Below are positions 10,481 through 21,247 of a stretch of 64,000 bases of DNA, piece after piece. Numbering within the stretch: the first letter of the stretch is position 1; each line of letters begins with the position of its first letter. The notes beneath the pieces are model-generated. The model searched no databases, was not told where the DNA came from, and saw only the letters and a list, made by a program, of their open reading frames with translations. The stretch spans positions 7,962,126-8,026,125 of the forward strand of contig JAYGXS010000006.1 of NCBI GenBank assembly GCA_036362985.1. The letters are read 5' to 3'. A program made the translations under genes and the position numbers. Source of the DNA: Ligula intestinalis (lineage: Eukaryota > Platyhelminthes > Cestoda > Diphyllobothriidea > Diphyllobothriidae).

Positions 10481-11190
10481 ATTTGTACTATGTACTACTG
10501 TTAAGGTTAAAATCTTTTTTAATTGTGGAATATGAATAGGAAGCTCAAAGTGAAAGCCTTTTTCTCGTAATAAAGTGGCTTAAAGTGACTTATTCCATTG
10601 CTTCGCGCTATAAGCAATGTAATGATCGAAATGGACGTTAGTTTGAGAACATTCAGTAAAAAACAATAAAATTGTACTTGTTGATATCTTAGCACTATTG
10701 AAATAATAAAATTGTTATAAACACCAATTTTAGAATTATGTCAGATGTGTATACGTAATTTTGGGAGACCCAGTGGAATTATGTTTTGACCAAATTCGAT
10801 TATTCCGACATTTATGCTTTACTGAATGTCACTTTGTTACTATACGGATAACCCGATCTTCAGTGAAATCTTTGTCAGATTAGCGGAGGGTATTTTTAGG
10901 AAAAATTGCATGTGATGAGAACCGACCTTCTCATCGGTTTTCAGGAATAATCTGACTTCTACGGGTGACACTAGCCACCTACAGACTGCCAAATGCTGAG
11001 ACAGTTTCTGCAGTACTTTCATGGTGAAATTCTACTTTACGGTTGTGAACAACTTTATAGAAGTGTACATTTTGTATGTTAAACCAGGGTCGAATTATGC
11101 CACCACTAGTTTTGTTATGCTGACCGCACACGCGGGCTTTGAAAGCGAGACTTAATTGCGAATACCGTTCGTGGTGGTTCTGCCGCGAAG
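10481..11190. other. Intergenic region upstream of NDUFAB1
   Basis: The stretch is AT-rich, with several AATAAA motifs around 10560-10710, and holds no convincing coding frame. The promoter of the acyl carrier protein gene should lie near its right end, but no clear TATA box or other core element could be identified. Confidence 0.4.
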
Positions 11191-11691
11191 ATGAACCGTT
11201 CTGTTGTGAGACTAGCCTCCCTCTGTAAATCGTTGTCCTTAGCAAGACCAGCCCAGTCCGTAAGCAGCAAATATGTTTTAACCCTCTTAGAAACTAAATC
11301 AGACTCTTCTGATCACCCACCGCAGTTTCCGGCAGATAAATACGGGACCTTTTTTTAAATTTCTTGTGAACCCGTGTCGCCGCTTCGGTCATGGCCCACC
11401 TCTAACAAAACCAATGATTGAGGACAGAGTCCTTCTCATCTTACGCTTATACGACAAAATAGACGCAGAGAAAGTAAGTTTCCATGACTTGTATACTGTC
11501 CCGCTCGGCAGTTGAACTTGAAGTCGGAGTTGAAGAGAGAGTTTGGTCTTGACAGCCTGGACATGGTGGAAGTCGTAATGGCGATGGAGGAAGAATTCGT
11601 CTTTGAAATCCCCGATTCAGACGCTCAAAGGTTTATCACACCTTTGGACATTGTTCAGTATATTTGTGACAAACATGATATATATGACTAG
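11191..11691 (+). CDS. NDUFAB1: Mitochondrial acyl carrier protein (complex I subunit AB1)
   Basis: Three exons are proposed: 11191-11259, 11336-11473 and 11512-11691, with introns of 76 and 38 bp that both start GTAAG and end CAG. Both junctions are phase 0. The product is 128 aa. Residues 1 to about 40 are basic and hydroxylated with no acidic residue before the core, as in a mitochondrial targeting peptide. The core runs IEDRVLLILRLYDKIDAEK, then FGLDSLDMVEVVMAMEEEF. Ser84 in the DSL motif is the 4'-phosphopantetheine site. It ends DIVQYICDKHDIYD, like the human protein. It carries acyl chains in mitochondrial fatty acid and lipoate synthesis and is a complex I subunit. The first acceptor (GGCAG at 11331-11335) was chosen because an upstream CGCAG would put a stop in frame. 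Confidence 0.88.
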
Positions 11692-11771
11692 TATTCTTGT
11701 TACCATTCATCCCCACCCGCCTGGTCCGTTGCCGGTTTTAGTCGCCTAGTATATTTTAGAATATATTTTGA

Positions 11772-11777
11772 AATAAA
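11772..11777 (+). terminator. Polyadenylation signal AATAAA of NDUFAB1
   Basis: AATAAA lies 80 bp after the NDUFAB1 stop codon and only 47 bp before the next start codon. It is the only such hexamer between the two genes. Confidence 0.6.
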
Positions 11778-11779
11778 AT

Positions 11780-11802
11780 CGTTTTCTCTTGAAATTGCTC
11801 AG
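11780..11802 (+). promoter_or_regulatory. Candidate spliced-leader acceptor site
   Basis: A pyrimidine-rich stretch (CGTTTTCTCTTG) ends in GCTCAG with the AG at 11801-11802, 22 bases before the ANKRD49 start codon. In flatworms downstream genes of polycistronic units receive a spliced leader at such an AG. No spliced-leader gene was seen in the window, so the assignment rests on position and composition. Confidence 0.45.
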
Positions 11803-11824
11803 TTTTAACGATCCATAAGTGACT

Positions 11825-14800
11825 ATGAAATCGCAGATGAGTTCGGAATCTGAGGAGGAGGAAGATCTGCCGCCGGAATTGCGTCATAATCCCGAAGAAG
11901 TAAGTAAAACAGTCGAGTAGCCTGCAATTTTTATTCCTTAGAGCCTTCCTTTCACCTTAATTTGTCACGCAAAATTACAGAAATGCGAATGCAACACCCA
12001 TATACTTTCTTTTGTGCACATCTTGTGGTAATGAAAGGGATTCGTACATATCGGTAAATACATTCCTTGTGCTTCCAATTATAGAGAAAAAGAAACGTTT
12101 TCTCGTCGAGCTATAGTGGCAGGTGTACGCATTTGGTCGTACCATCACATTTATAAGGTACTGGCAAACGTAAATTTAGTCAATCCCCTAGAAATTTTCC
12201 TAATGCGTAAGAGTAAAAGCACCCTCTGTACTGCCTATTGTGCATAAGTCGTTTAGTGCAGAGTGTCACTTTGTTAGCCCTTCAAACTGCTTTGTAGACC
12301 TGATCATGGTAGCCAGGTTGAACCATACGTATTGTTACCGGAGTAAGATGAAGCGCAACGCATTTATGCTGTCAGAGGACCTTTCGGCGAGCCTAGTCTA
12401 GGCAGGACAGCACTGCTAGTGATTCTGATTTCAAAAACTATCTCAAGAAACTGTTATTTGTCATATTCCCAAAACGGTTGAATCCCGTTTGTCATCTTGT
12501 ATTTTTCTTATTAGCTTTCTTTCGAATACCAGCTTATATTTAATATTAAGACATACCAAATTAAATGTCCTTTGTCCTTTAGTGTCTATGCATTTCCGCC
12601 GGCTAAACTGAAATGTCAATTTGATTACCTGTGGTTATTTTAGCCCGTAAAAACTTAGGCATGACCTATACGTCTTCGTAGAGTTAATCTACGATTGATA
12701 TCCGGTCATTTTAACCCCGCCACGTAATAATCAAAGGTATTCATTAGACGTTCAAAGCTGAGGAGCAGTCTGTGCCGAGTTTCTGCATAGTTCAAAGCTT
12801 CTACCTAGGCATACGCATTCTATTGACTGCGTGCATGGCTACTGTCAGCATGTTTTCAGTTTAGCAAGAAACATTAAAAAAGATGACGCTTCTGACGTCT
12901 TGTGTTGTGTACTTGTCAGTGGGGTTCGGTTATGAAGTTGTGCAGAAATCGTGTCACGCCTTAAACATTTCACTACTGCTAAGTAGTTTGAAATATGTAG
13001 GTACTCGGAATGTCTCCCAAAAAAGATGGTGTCGTCCTACCCCGATTTTCCTACAAAAATAGTGACTTGCTGAAATGTTGTTAATTTTCAGATAATGCGA
13101 GCGAAAGAACGGAACCCAGGCATGTTTGTGAGTGCCTGGCAGGCTGATGAGGAGGACATTGATAAGTGGACAAAGAAGCAACTTAGGCGTAAGAACGTTT
13201 GCCTGTTACACATGAATTTACCTACCCGTAAATTATTCACATGCAACAGATTTTTCATCTTTCGTAAAAAAATCCTATATTGTAGCTGGCAAAAGGCATT
13301 GAGGGGAGCCCCATTCTGCTAGTACCTTTATGCATATTTAGCTAGCCATTTAGATCAAGCATTGAGTTAAAAAGCAGGCATTTTTGTCTTGCGTGGAAAA
13401 CCAAGCTCAGGTATTCAGTAGTTCGAATTTTTTATTCTGCCGCCCTGCCACAAGTAAAATATATGAATCTTAAGAATTCAAGTGTTTTAATTAACCGGGA
13501 ATTGTGGACGACAACATATTTTACGGTCTTTCTAGGGAGCGACCACCCTCTTGGGACGCATGTAAATCATGTGGGTCATCCGTTTGGAATTGTTTCCTAT
13601 TGAGCCGGTAAACCGAGTGCTTTCACTTACGTGGAAAGCATTCCAAGTTTAAAAATGTGCCTACCTTTAAATTATTATTAACATGAGCTCAATAATAAGG
13701 CCTTCGCCTGTAACAGTTTTGTATTGCAGATCACAATGCGAGTCGATTTTGCACAAGTTTGGTCGATTTTATGGTGTCTGAAGTATTTAGGATTAGCCTC
13801 TAAGGCTGTCCCCTAAGCTTCTTCATATATACTGTCCGGGGAGGCTGTTGCAACTAGGTCGTAAAATCACACTTGCAACCAGCTCTTATACGCTCGTGCT
13901 GATTTATGTGTCACCAACCTGCATTAGCCATGACGCCTATTCTTTGTGCCCCGTGGCGTTGTCACAAAATTAGTTAAAGCCGGATCACCTGCCGCCTGCT
14001 GTATTTTTCTAGCGAAATTCAAGCTTTTGATTGCACCCTCTTAATAGGGGATCCGAAGAAGCAGTTTGTGGTGGCCGCGGAACACGGGGATATGGATGCC
14101 CTCCGTAGTAGCTTGGCTGACCTCACCCCGGCCGAGAAGGAGGAATTCCTTCTCTTTAATGATGCTGATGGCTACACGGCTCTTCATCGGGCTGCCTATG
14201 GCGGCCATTACGATGCTGTGGAAGTGAGTGCTTCAAGGTCATTCTTTTTGAGTTTCCCCTGCCACTTCTTCATTTTTCATATGATTCGATCTTGCAGGTG
14301 GTTCCCTGTCCTACCGGTACTCCGCGTTGGTGTATCACATCAAAACCATGTCTCATATATTTTAATCGAGGGACGAAGTAGTTTGGAATGATTGGCGTTC
14401 GACTATCCTTATGCCTGTATGCAAAAAAAAATAAGACAAAGTGCGAGAACTATCGTGGCATAAGCTTCATTGACATTGCTGCGAACGTCTTCACTATTGT
14501 CCTTCTCAGAAGATTTCACTCTGTACAAGACTCTAGGACAAGGTCCAACAAAGCAGGATTCCGAGTTGGATGTGGACGCGTAGACCAGGTATTCATGCTG
14601 AGGCGCATTCTGGAATTCCGCCATGGCTACCAGCAACTGACGTCTTTCTACTTTGCCGACGTCGCCGTTGCATTCGATTCCGTCCATCGTGAGCTCCTGT
14701 GGCGAATAACGGAAGTAGACGGAGTACCGTCAAAAACAGCTGTCGTAATAAAGACCTACTGTCCTCAAAACAATATCTCCTAACCGTCCGATATCCCGTG

Positions 14801-17800
14801 TGGTTTTCGACAAGGCTCCGTCCTGTCGCCCACTCTGATTAACTACGTAATTGACTGGATTCTGGGGAAAGGTCTACACGAAGAGGGCAGTATTGAGCTT
14901 GCACCGGGCCGCCGGCTGATTGATCTTAACTACACCGATGATATCGGCCTGCTAACCTCAAGCCTTGGTGATCTAAGATCTGTAGTCTCGCGGGTTAATG
15001 AGGCCGCTATGTCGTTTGCTTGTCCATAAATGCCTGAAAAATTAAATTATTCGTGAACTGCATCCCTAACTATGAAAAGGCACCCCAGGGATTAATGATT
15101 TGACACCTTTAGATACCGCGAAGCAAGGCTGTTATCGAATGGATAGAGGAAGGACAATATTGTCTCCCGAATCAATACTGTTCGCTGGATTTTCTCAATC
15201 CTCTGAAAGTGCCTATGGAACCAACGCGACATCTCAATCTCTACGAAGATCCGTGTCTACCGTGCATCCGTGCGGTCAGTCCTCCCCTATGGATGTAAAT
15301 GTTGGGCTTTGTGCGTTGAAGATGAGCGAAGACTAGAGGTATTTGATCACCGCTGCCTGAGTGAAGTATACCGACTTCATCTCAAATGAGGCAGTCCGCA
15401 CGTGCTCCCACAGTATCGCGAGGATATCTCAAGCCATCCAAAAAAATGACTGAGCTGGTTTCGGCACGTTCTTTGTCGTCCGCTTCAGGAGCTTTGCTAT
15501 GCTACTCTCGATCCAACACCGCAGGCTACCTGGAGGCGCGGAAGAAAGGTACCCAAACCCTAGCTCGACACCGTTCATCAAGGCATGGAAAGGGTTCTTT
15601 GACCTTCGGTCTCCGTCGATGGAGCTGAGAATGGGTGGAGCTTTCCACTGCTGCTACCGCTAATCGTAACGCGTTGAGCGGTACCCTTGGTGAAATCATT
15701 GAGGTCAGCTAGATCGGGCATGACCACAGCCGTATGAAGAACATGTACTGGCATAGACCGAGTGGTCATATAAATCTGTGTATCGGAAATGAAAATGGTG
15801 AAATGCCTTTTTACGTACAGCTTCATGTCCGACCTAGCATAGTTTTGCGCCTCACTTCACCGAAGTGAGAAGGTAAATCGAGACTGCTGTTGTTCACATT
15901 CTCCTGGCTTTACTTTAAGTTCACGCCCCAGGTGCACTGCTGCCGCATCAAAACCTCGACTCGAAACAAAATTTCTTGAGTTATTCTGAATTCTATTCAG
16001 TCGGTCAGCAGATCGCATTTATCTATTGCTTGCGTGGAACCGCGTGAAACTGTGACGCTCTAGATCAAGCTGTCCGGTCTTTTGGCTTGCTTGCTGGATT
16101 AGGCAAGATATCTTCATTGTTTGGACAAGGATATGACCCACTATATCGCAACATTGTTGGTTTTTGAGAACGGTTTACTCTTCGCGAGTCCATCCAATCC
16201 TACCATAACTGTAGCACAGTCCTGGCAGTAGTTGCGATGGAAAAACTCGTTTCTCACTGCCGTCCCTCTGTGCTGCGATTTAGGTTTAGAATAAGCGATG
16301 CTTCTCCATTTTCAATGAAAATCATGATTATTGTCAGGTGCAGTATCGTGCTATCGCCGGCATATAAACTTATGTGCTTTTCAAGAGTCTGGACTATAAG
16401 AAGGTAGGCGGGTAGTATTGCCGACAAAGACCAGGGAGACTGGAATGACCATTTTTGGCTTATTAACCGTCGATAGCCAGCCATACCCAGACCCAAGTTA
16501 TGCACCATCCAGGGCTCGAACTCGCGACCTTTTTTATCAGAGTCAAACCCACTCATCATAGGCGTCAGGGGCCAACTCAATGGCGTGCGCAAACAGCCCT
16601 TAAGAAGAGTTGCCACGGCAACCGACCTGTTCGCTCAGTCACAATGCGCTTGATATCGTCACGCAGGTGCGGCTGGCGCAGGACACACCCACACAAGTGC
16701 ATTGTTTGACGTCGTGCTCAGCTGTGCCCAGCTCCCTCTAAATGGTAGACTAGCACGTCAGCTCCCATGGCTCACCCAGCCAATGAAGTTGTGCCTTTCT
16801 TGTGACTACCATCTAATTGGCCCAACTTTGTACATACGCGTTCGCTTGCTCTTAAGTATGCTGTACTAGGTTTGCTCTAAGACTTCTGCTTTCTGCACAC
16901 TTCTTGTTATGTCCTCTCTATCTCTTGGGGCTCACATGAGGCGTTAGTCAGACGGGGAATATTGCAGCCTTGGCCACCGTTACAACAAATTGACTCAGCT
17001 GGCGGCAAAGCTGACGTCATAGGCGAATGTTGCAGCCTTAGACAACCGTTACGACAATTTTCCGACGCAGTACCGTCACAACAATAAGGTTATTCCGGTC
17101 TCCCTTGTCTTTGCCAGCAATACTATCTGTCGTTACGGCTGTCACGACCTCTGTCGAGGTTCAAGGCAGAGCGGACAGATGAGTTCCATTAGGGTCCAGG
17201 TAAACGTACATCAACGGGTATAAGAAGATACTTGAGAACGCAACTTCCTCCTCCTGTTCACCCCTCCTCCTCCCCCTGAGACGGGGAATATTGTATTACA
17301 TAACGCAGCAAACTTCCCGTAATCTCTTTAGTATCTCCTGAGTGAGGGCGCCAGAGTTGATACGCGCAGCGTTGATGGGTGGACGCCACTGCATAGTGCT
17401 GCCTTCTGGAATCAGACGGCCTGCGTTCAGCTGTTGCTTGAAGCTGGCGCGGATTTCAACGCCCGTAAGTTCCCTGACCGTGTATTTATTACATACACTA
17501 TATCTACTCATATATATCAGTAGCACTATTTTAGAAATATTCACACTTGTGCTGTTGCGGGCTGTTCAATTTGCTGCTTGTGCTTTTCCTAGTAACACAG
17601 AGCAATCAGTCCCTGTTACATCTCTCGGTATCCAATAATACGACTGTGGAGACACTTTGCTATTTGCTGGGACAACCGGACATCAACATCGATGTAAGGA
17701 ACAGTGGAGGCGATACTCCATCTGATCTCCTCAAACGCAGCACCTCCCTTGCCTATTTGCTCTATCCCCTGACCGCTGAGGCTACCCATCTTCTTCCACC

Positions 17801-17807
17801 CAAATAA
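11825..17807 (+). CDS. ANKRD49: Ankyrin repeat domain protein 49-like
   Basis: Five exons are proposed: 11825-11899, 13092-13188, 14048-14223, 17332-17464 and 17593-17807. All introns are GT-AG and all junction phases agree. The product is 231 aa, close to the 239 aa of human ANKRD49. Residues 1-25 are acidic (SSESEEEEDLPPEL). Residues 60-115 contain VVAAEHGDMDALRSSL and then DGYTALHRAAYGGHYDAVE. Exon 4 gives DGWTPLHSAAFWNQTACVQL and LLEAGADFNA, and exon 5 SLLHLSVSNNTTVETL and GGDTPSDLLKRSTSLAYLL. Four or so ankyrin repeats are thus visible, with the TPLH signature. Ankyrin repeats mediate protein binding; mammalian ANKRD49 is linked to spermatogenesis, but its role here is unknown. Intron 3 (3.1 kb) has taken up an RTE-like fragment and SINEs. 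Confidence 0.88.
14390..15720 (+). pseudogene. RTE-like LINE fragment in ANKRD49 intron 3
   Basis: NYRGISFIDIAANVFTIVLL opens the reverse transcriptase, followed by NKAGFRVGCGRVDQVFMLRR and ADVAVAFDSVHRELLWRI in the frame ending at 14783. After a stop, a RQGSVLSPTLINYVIDWILG block is seen near 14810-14870 and YTDDIGLLTSS, the catalytic box, near 14930. The C-terminal part is scrambled by frameshifts, but FGLRRWS followed by EWVELS near 15605-15645 matches the usual end of this flatworm RTE-type ORF. The endonuclease half is absent, as in a 5'-truncated LINE. It lies in the sense orientation of the host gene. Confidence 0.72.
16405..16531 (-). repeat. tRNA-derived SINE
   Basis: Read on the minus strand, GTTCGAGCC (16513-16521) matches the pol III B box. 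It is followed by a core with GGTATGGCTGGCTATCGACG, GGTTAATAAGCCA and CATTCCAGTCTCCCTGGTC, ending near GTCGGCAATACTACC. The core recurs at 17088, 27640, 45081, 45309, 45643, 47981, 49853 and 50566. Confidence 0.65.
16948..17062 (+). repeat. Imperfect tandem repeat in ANKRD49 intron 3
   Basis: GAATATTGCAGCCTTGGCCA and CCGTTACAACAAATTG are followed about 66 bp later by GAATGTTGCAGCCTTAGACA and CCGTTACGACAATTTT. A further GACGGGGAATATTG occurs at 17280-17293. Nothing is known of its function. Confidence 0.5.
17088..17140 (+). repeat. SINE, 3' core only
   Basis: GGTTATTCCGGTCTCCCTTG followed by TCTTTGCCAGCAATACTATC matches the 3' part of the SINE family. The tRNA-like head is absent. Confidence 0.55.
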
Positions 17808-17808
17808 A
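17803..17808 (+). terminator. Polyadenylation signal of ANKRD49
   Basis: AATAAA overlaps the TAA stop codon at 17805-17807, which implies a very short 3' UTR if it is used. Confidence 0.4.
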
Positions 17809-18129
17809 TCATGTTTTTGTCTTTTTATACACACGATCTACCTAAAAAGTCTTATCCAACGGTCGGATGTCGTCTTACATCGTTGCTATGTTAGACTTGA
17901 GCGCCAATTACAGTAACTCATGACACGTGCTGATCATCCTGCGGCGCGCCTACATGCTTCTTTATATTATTTCCATGCATGCATGCGGCTATCGCTGCGT
18001 CAGTCACCATTTCTGATTAGACTAGGTCGCTCACACTTCATGGGGTAAATGAGAGGGAAGCCGATGCGGCATAGGAGTGCATCTTTAGAGAATTAGATGG
18101 TACGGTCGGTGGAACAAGAATTTTATTTG

Positions 18130-18165
18130 TCTGATATTTCGGATTCCTTCGATAATTCTTAATCA
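18130..18165 (-). ncRNA. Degraded hammerhead-like motif, 3' of fragment C
   Basis: On the minus strand ATGATTA stands in the place of the CUGANGA box. A partly paired stem II follows, then GGAATCCGAAA. The GAAA is at 18137-18140. The ACGT of better copies is here ATAT. AGACAAATAAAATTCTTG follows, as in the copy at 18800. It is probably inactive. Confidence 0.45.
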
Positions 18166-18720
18166 TAGGTAACCGTCAATAGTGTGATACATGCATAGAT
18201 TTAGGTGATATATGCACAGGCTGCGCGTTATTTATAGTTTGCAGCGGCCTTCCGCATGCGTTCTAGAATTATGAGCTCCTGTAACCACCACTGGGAGTCG
18301 TAATTGGTGCTGCAATGGCTTGTTACTCCATGTTCAAGCCATGATTTGCCGTGCTTTTGTTGTCCGCGTTGTATGCGAGCTTTATAATTGTTCGACAATT
18401 ATGTTTTCTGTCGTTTGAGCTTTTGCTCTGCCCGGCCCTTACCCGTGACTGATTCTCCCCGTTAGACAATGTTGGAACGGCAGATCGTTGCACTTGCACT
18501 GTGAGTCTGGAAACCATGATTCGAGCAGCTTGCGGCTCACGTGGTTGTCATCCCTTGCGAGGATTTTGGCCTCGTTAACCTTGAACATATGGCCGGGTCC
18601 CGTCGAGTGGGCTGCAACCTGGGAGTTAGCGTCTTTCTTCCTCATCGCCGTTGTGTACTTGCCCTTTCGCGTCCGGACCAATCTCCTGGTTTCTCCAAGA
18701 TAGTTGCTTCCCCCACAACT
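18130..18720 (-). pseudogene. Penelope-like element, GIY-YIG end, fragment C
   Basis: The minus frame at 18439-18681 shows VRTRKGKYTTAMRKKDANSQ followed by VAAHSTGPGHMFKVNEAKIL and KLLESWF. This is the C-terminal half of the GIY-YIG endonuclease of Penelope-like elements, where the pattern S-x-V-A-x-H...GH-x-F...E-A-K-I...LE-x-W is usual. A tail frame at 18323-18517 contains KHNCRTIIKLAYNADN, which resembles EHNCHAITKPTCYTDE in the fragment at 47560. The reverse transcriptase is missing. Hammerhead-like repeats lie at both ends, in inverted orientation (18130-18165 minus, 18800-18852 plus). Confidence 0.72.
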
Positions 18721-18799
18721 GTCCTAGATCCCGTAAACGACTACAGACGTTTCCTACCGTGGCAGTGGGTGTTTCGGTCTCATGCTGCGTCGTCTGATG

Positions 18800-18852
18800 T
18801 TTGCTTCTGGCCTGATAAAGGATTCTCGACAGAATCCGAAACGTCAAGCAAA
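18800..18852 (+). ncRNA. Hammerhead ribozyme motif, Penelope-associated
   Basis: TTTGCTT (18800-18806) and AAGCAAA (18846-18852) are perfectly complementary and form stem I. The first core box CTGATAA (18812-18818) differs from CUGANGA at one base. Stem II is GGATTC/GAATCC (18820-18825 and 18832-18837) with a six-base loop. The second box GAAA is at 18838-18841. The palindrome ACGT (18841-18844) can form the very short helix III, as in hammerheads thought to act as dimers, and GTC (18843-18845) is the expected cleavage triplet. Hammerheads of this minimal kind are known from the terminal repeats of Penelope-like elements. AATAAAATTCTTG follows. The G-to-A change in the first box may reduce activity. 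Confidence 0.7.
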
Positions 18853-18859
18853 TAAAATT

Positions 18860-21247
18860 CTTGATCCATCGGTTGCTCTTCTATACCTAAGTATTCAGTC
18901 CTAACTCGAACGGACCACTGGAAGAGTGGGCTCAAGTGTCTAGTCTGCTAATTAATAACGATAAAGTACTACAAGCTAACATCTAGGGCCTAACTGCTCG
19001 CAAAGCAATGTTTCATCTCATTGAATCCTTTGTGAAAACCGTCTGCCGTGAGAGAAATGGCAGACTTTGTGAACATTTGTTGGTGTGGAGTCAGACATCC
19101 GATCTTGCACAGCAGGCCCAGGATCTCTTTTGATCGTTTGTCCTCTGATCTGACGCTCAAATCTAATCTTGGGAGGGGAAGAGGAGGGGTACATTCTGCC
19201 TCACCTCAAAAGAACCTGTGCTGAAGTGACCACTGTGCCCTGGCGATAGTAGTTGTGTTCATTTATCGTGACGGATGTGACCCTCAGTTGTCAGGACAAT
19301 AGGCTTACAGACTGTTCGTGATATGGAAGCGTTTACCACTCCTTCCATACCTGTCATGGTCCGTTTGCGCACTCGTGAGCGCGGAAACGTTCAAGGTTAA
19401 TTTACGCGTCTACTTCTACCATCTACTATCCCCTCTGTCCCCGGACTGTGCAGATAGTCCGCGAGTCTCAGTGAAGAAAGTCACCATGACGTAGGAAATT
19501 GGGAGGGACTTATTGTAGTCGAACCCTGTGCCTAGTGGAGGACCTTGTTGGATTCGGTGTCAGGTACCCCCTTGCGTTAAAATCCAGCATCCACTGAAAG
19601 CTGGTGCGAGGCCACATACAGAGGTAAGTATTATCTTATCACACTGATCACAAACTCAACGTGCCACTTGCGTACAGTCCGACAACCTTCAACATACTGC
19701 GGAAATATTGTCTGTTAAATGCATCGTTGTGGGGTTTTTAGTCTCTAGCATACTTATGAGGTATGGGAACACATCCTGATAAAAACTAGCATCACTCGCA
19801 ATAGACCGCCATTTTGTAATAAAATTACCACAAACATCGATGATGGCCGTCCATCGATGCCGCGGCCAAATTCCCTCGAGTGACCTTAACAGCAAGTGCG
19901 AACGAATAGGGGTGTATTGCCGTATGCTGAGAGTGTATTTTAAGGACAAAGGGAGACTTACGAGTGTTTACAGGTGTGGACTGCAATCGCACTAATCCTT
20001 GAGGGGTTAGCGCCTCGACTGGCTTTCTTGCTCGTAGGAGTGATTGGACGGGGCATTAATCCCACCAGTAGCTTGTGCACTATCACCACGGACGGATCGG
20101 AGTCTACTCCAAAAAGGGCTGGACTTCTTGAGGTCATGCACTCTAAAGACTCATGCCTCTATCGGCATATTGAGTCAGATGCCGTCTACAAGAACAACGG
20201 AAGAATTCAAGTGAAAATAACTGATCAATAGCGACTAAAGTGAATAGTGGTAGCTAATTGGCGAACACACCAAATGGCTATAGAATTGTTAAGCACGCTT
20301 GGAATGCCGATTGTTTTATTGCACATTTAGTCAACTCTGACGACGACCTGCGCAGCCAGTATAGAACATTTACTTGATATGGTTTATTACTTTTCTCAAA
20401 GAATTGATTTGCCTTTAGTAAAAAAAGGTTCATTTTAGAACCTCTTGGACGCTGTTAGTGTCCTTATATTAGGAAATAATACTCAATTACGTTTACACTA
20501 TTTATGTGCACGGTGGTTACAAAGTAGTTAATCAGTTAATTACGCGATTTTGTTGCTAAACCGACTGGGTGCGCTTGCTTGCGACACAAAATCGTGTACC
20601 TTTTATCACAAGGCTTCGCGGATGCCTGCCAGGGCCTAGTACACAAATGCAGTGATTAACATCTATATTAAGTGAAATTATATGCTAAGGTTCTTGTCTG
20701 CATAATAATGACAACTGTGCAATGTGAAATTTCACAATAGAACTTAGGGCTGAGCCCTTGCACTTTTGTTTTGTGTCCTTGTGGAGTAAAAGTTGGGTGG
20801 CATAGAAGCAGCTATCCAAAATAACTTCAAACCGGAACGCAGATAAGTTAGTCTTGCCTCAGTTCCACCGTCCGCGTAGCACTGGGAAATGAATGATCGA
20901 GACGCACTAACAGCAAATAGTATGAGAGATACAATTTGCCATATTTCCCGTCATCTGTCATTCTACGCGTATACGGTGTGTTTCCTTTGAACAGTATGCG
21001 TTGAAGTTGCCGGAGTGCGATGGTGCTGGAAAAAAAGGGAATTGACGTGAGTTTTTTTGTCTGTGACCGATATCGGTTGGCGTCGCCGTGTCAGCGAGCC
21101 AGAGGTTAGGCCAGTCAGTGTCAATCATCCGTATATTTAGTTCAGTATATTGAAGGTATTACACAATGCCTTTGAAGACCCTATTGAAAACCGTATGCAC
21201 AAAATATCCAATATAAAATATGTTTCTATAAAATAGTGAGTAACATA
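18860..21247. other. No gene recognised
   Basis: Open frames at 19689-19949 (minus) and 19974-20231 (plus) have no motif that I recognise. The minus one contains IIDVCGNFITKWRSIASD with a possible splice donor before it, so a small host exon cannot be excluded. The rest is unremarkable. Confidence 0.35.
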
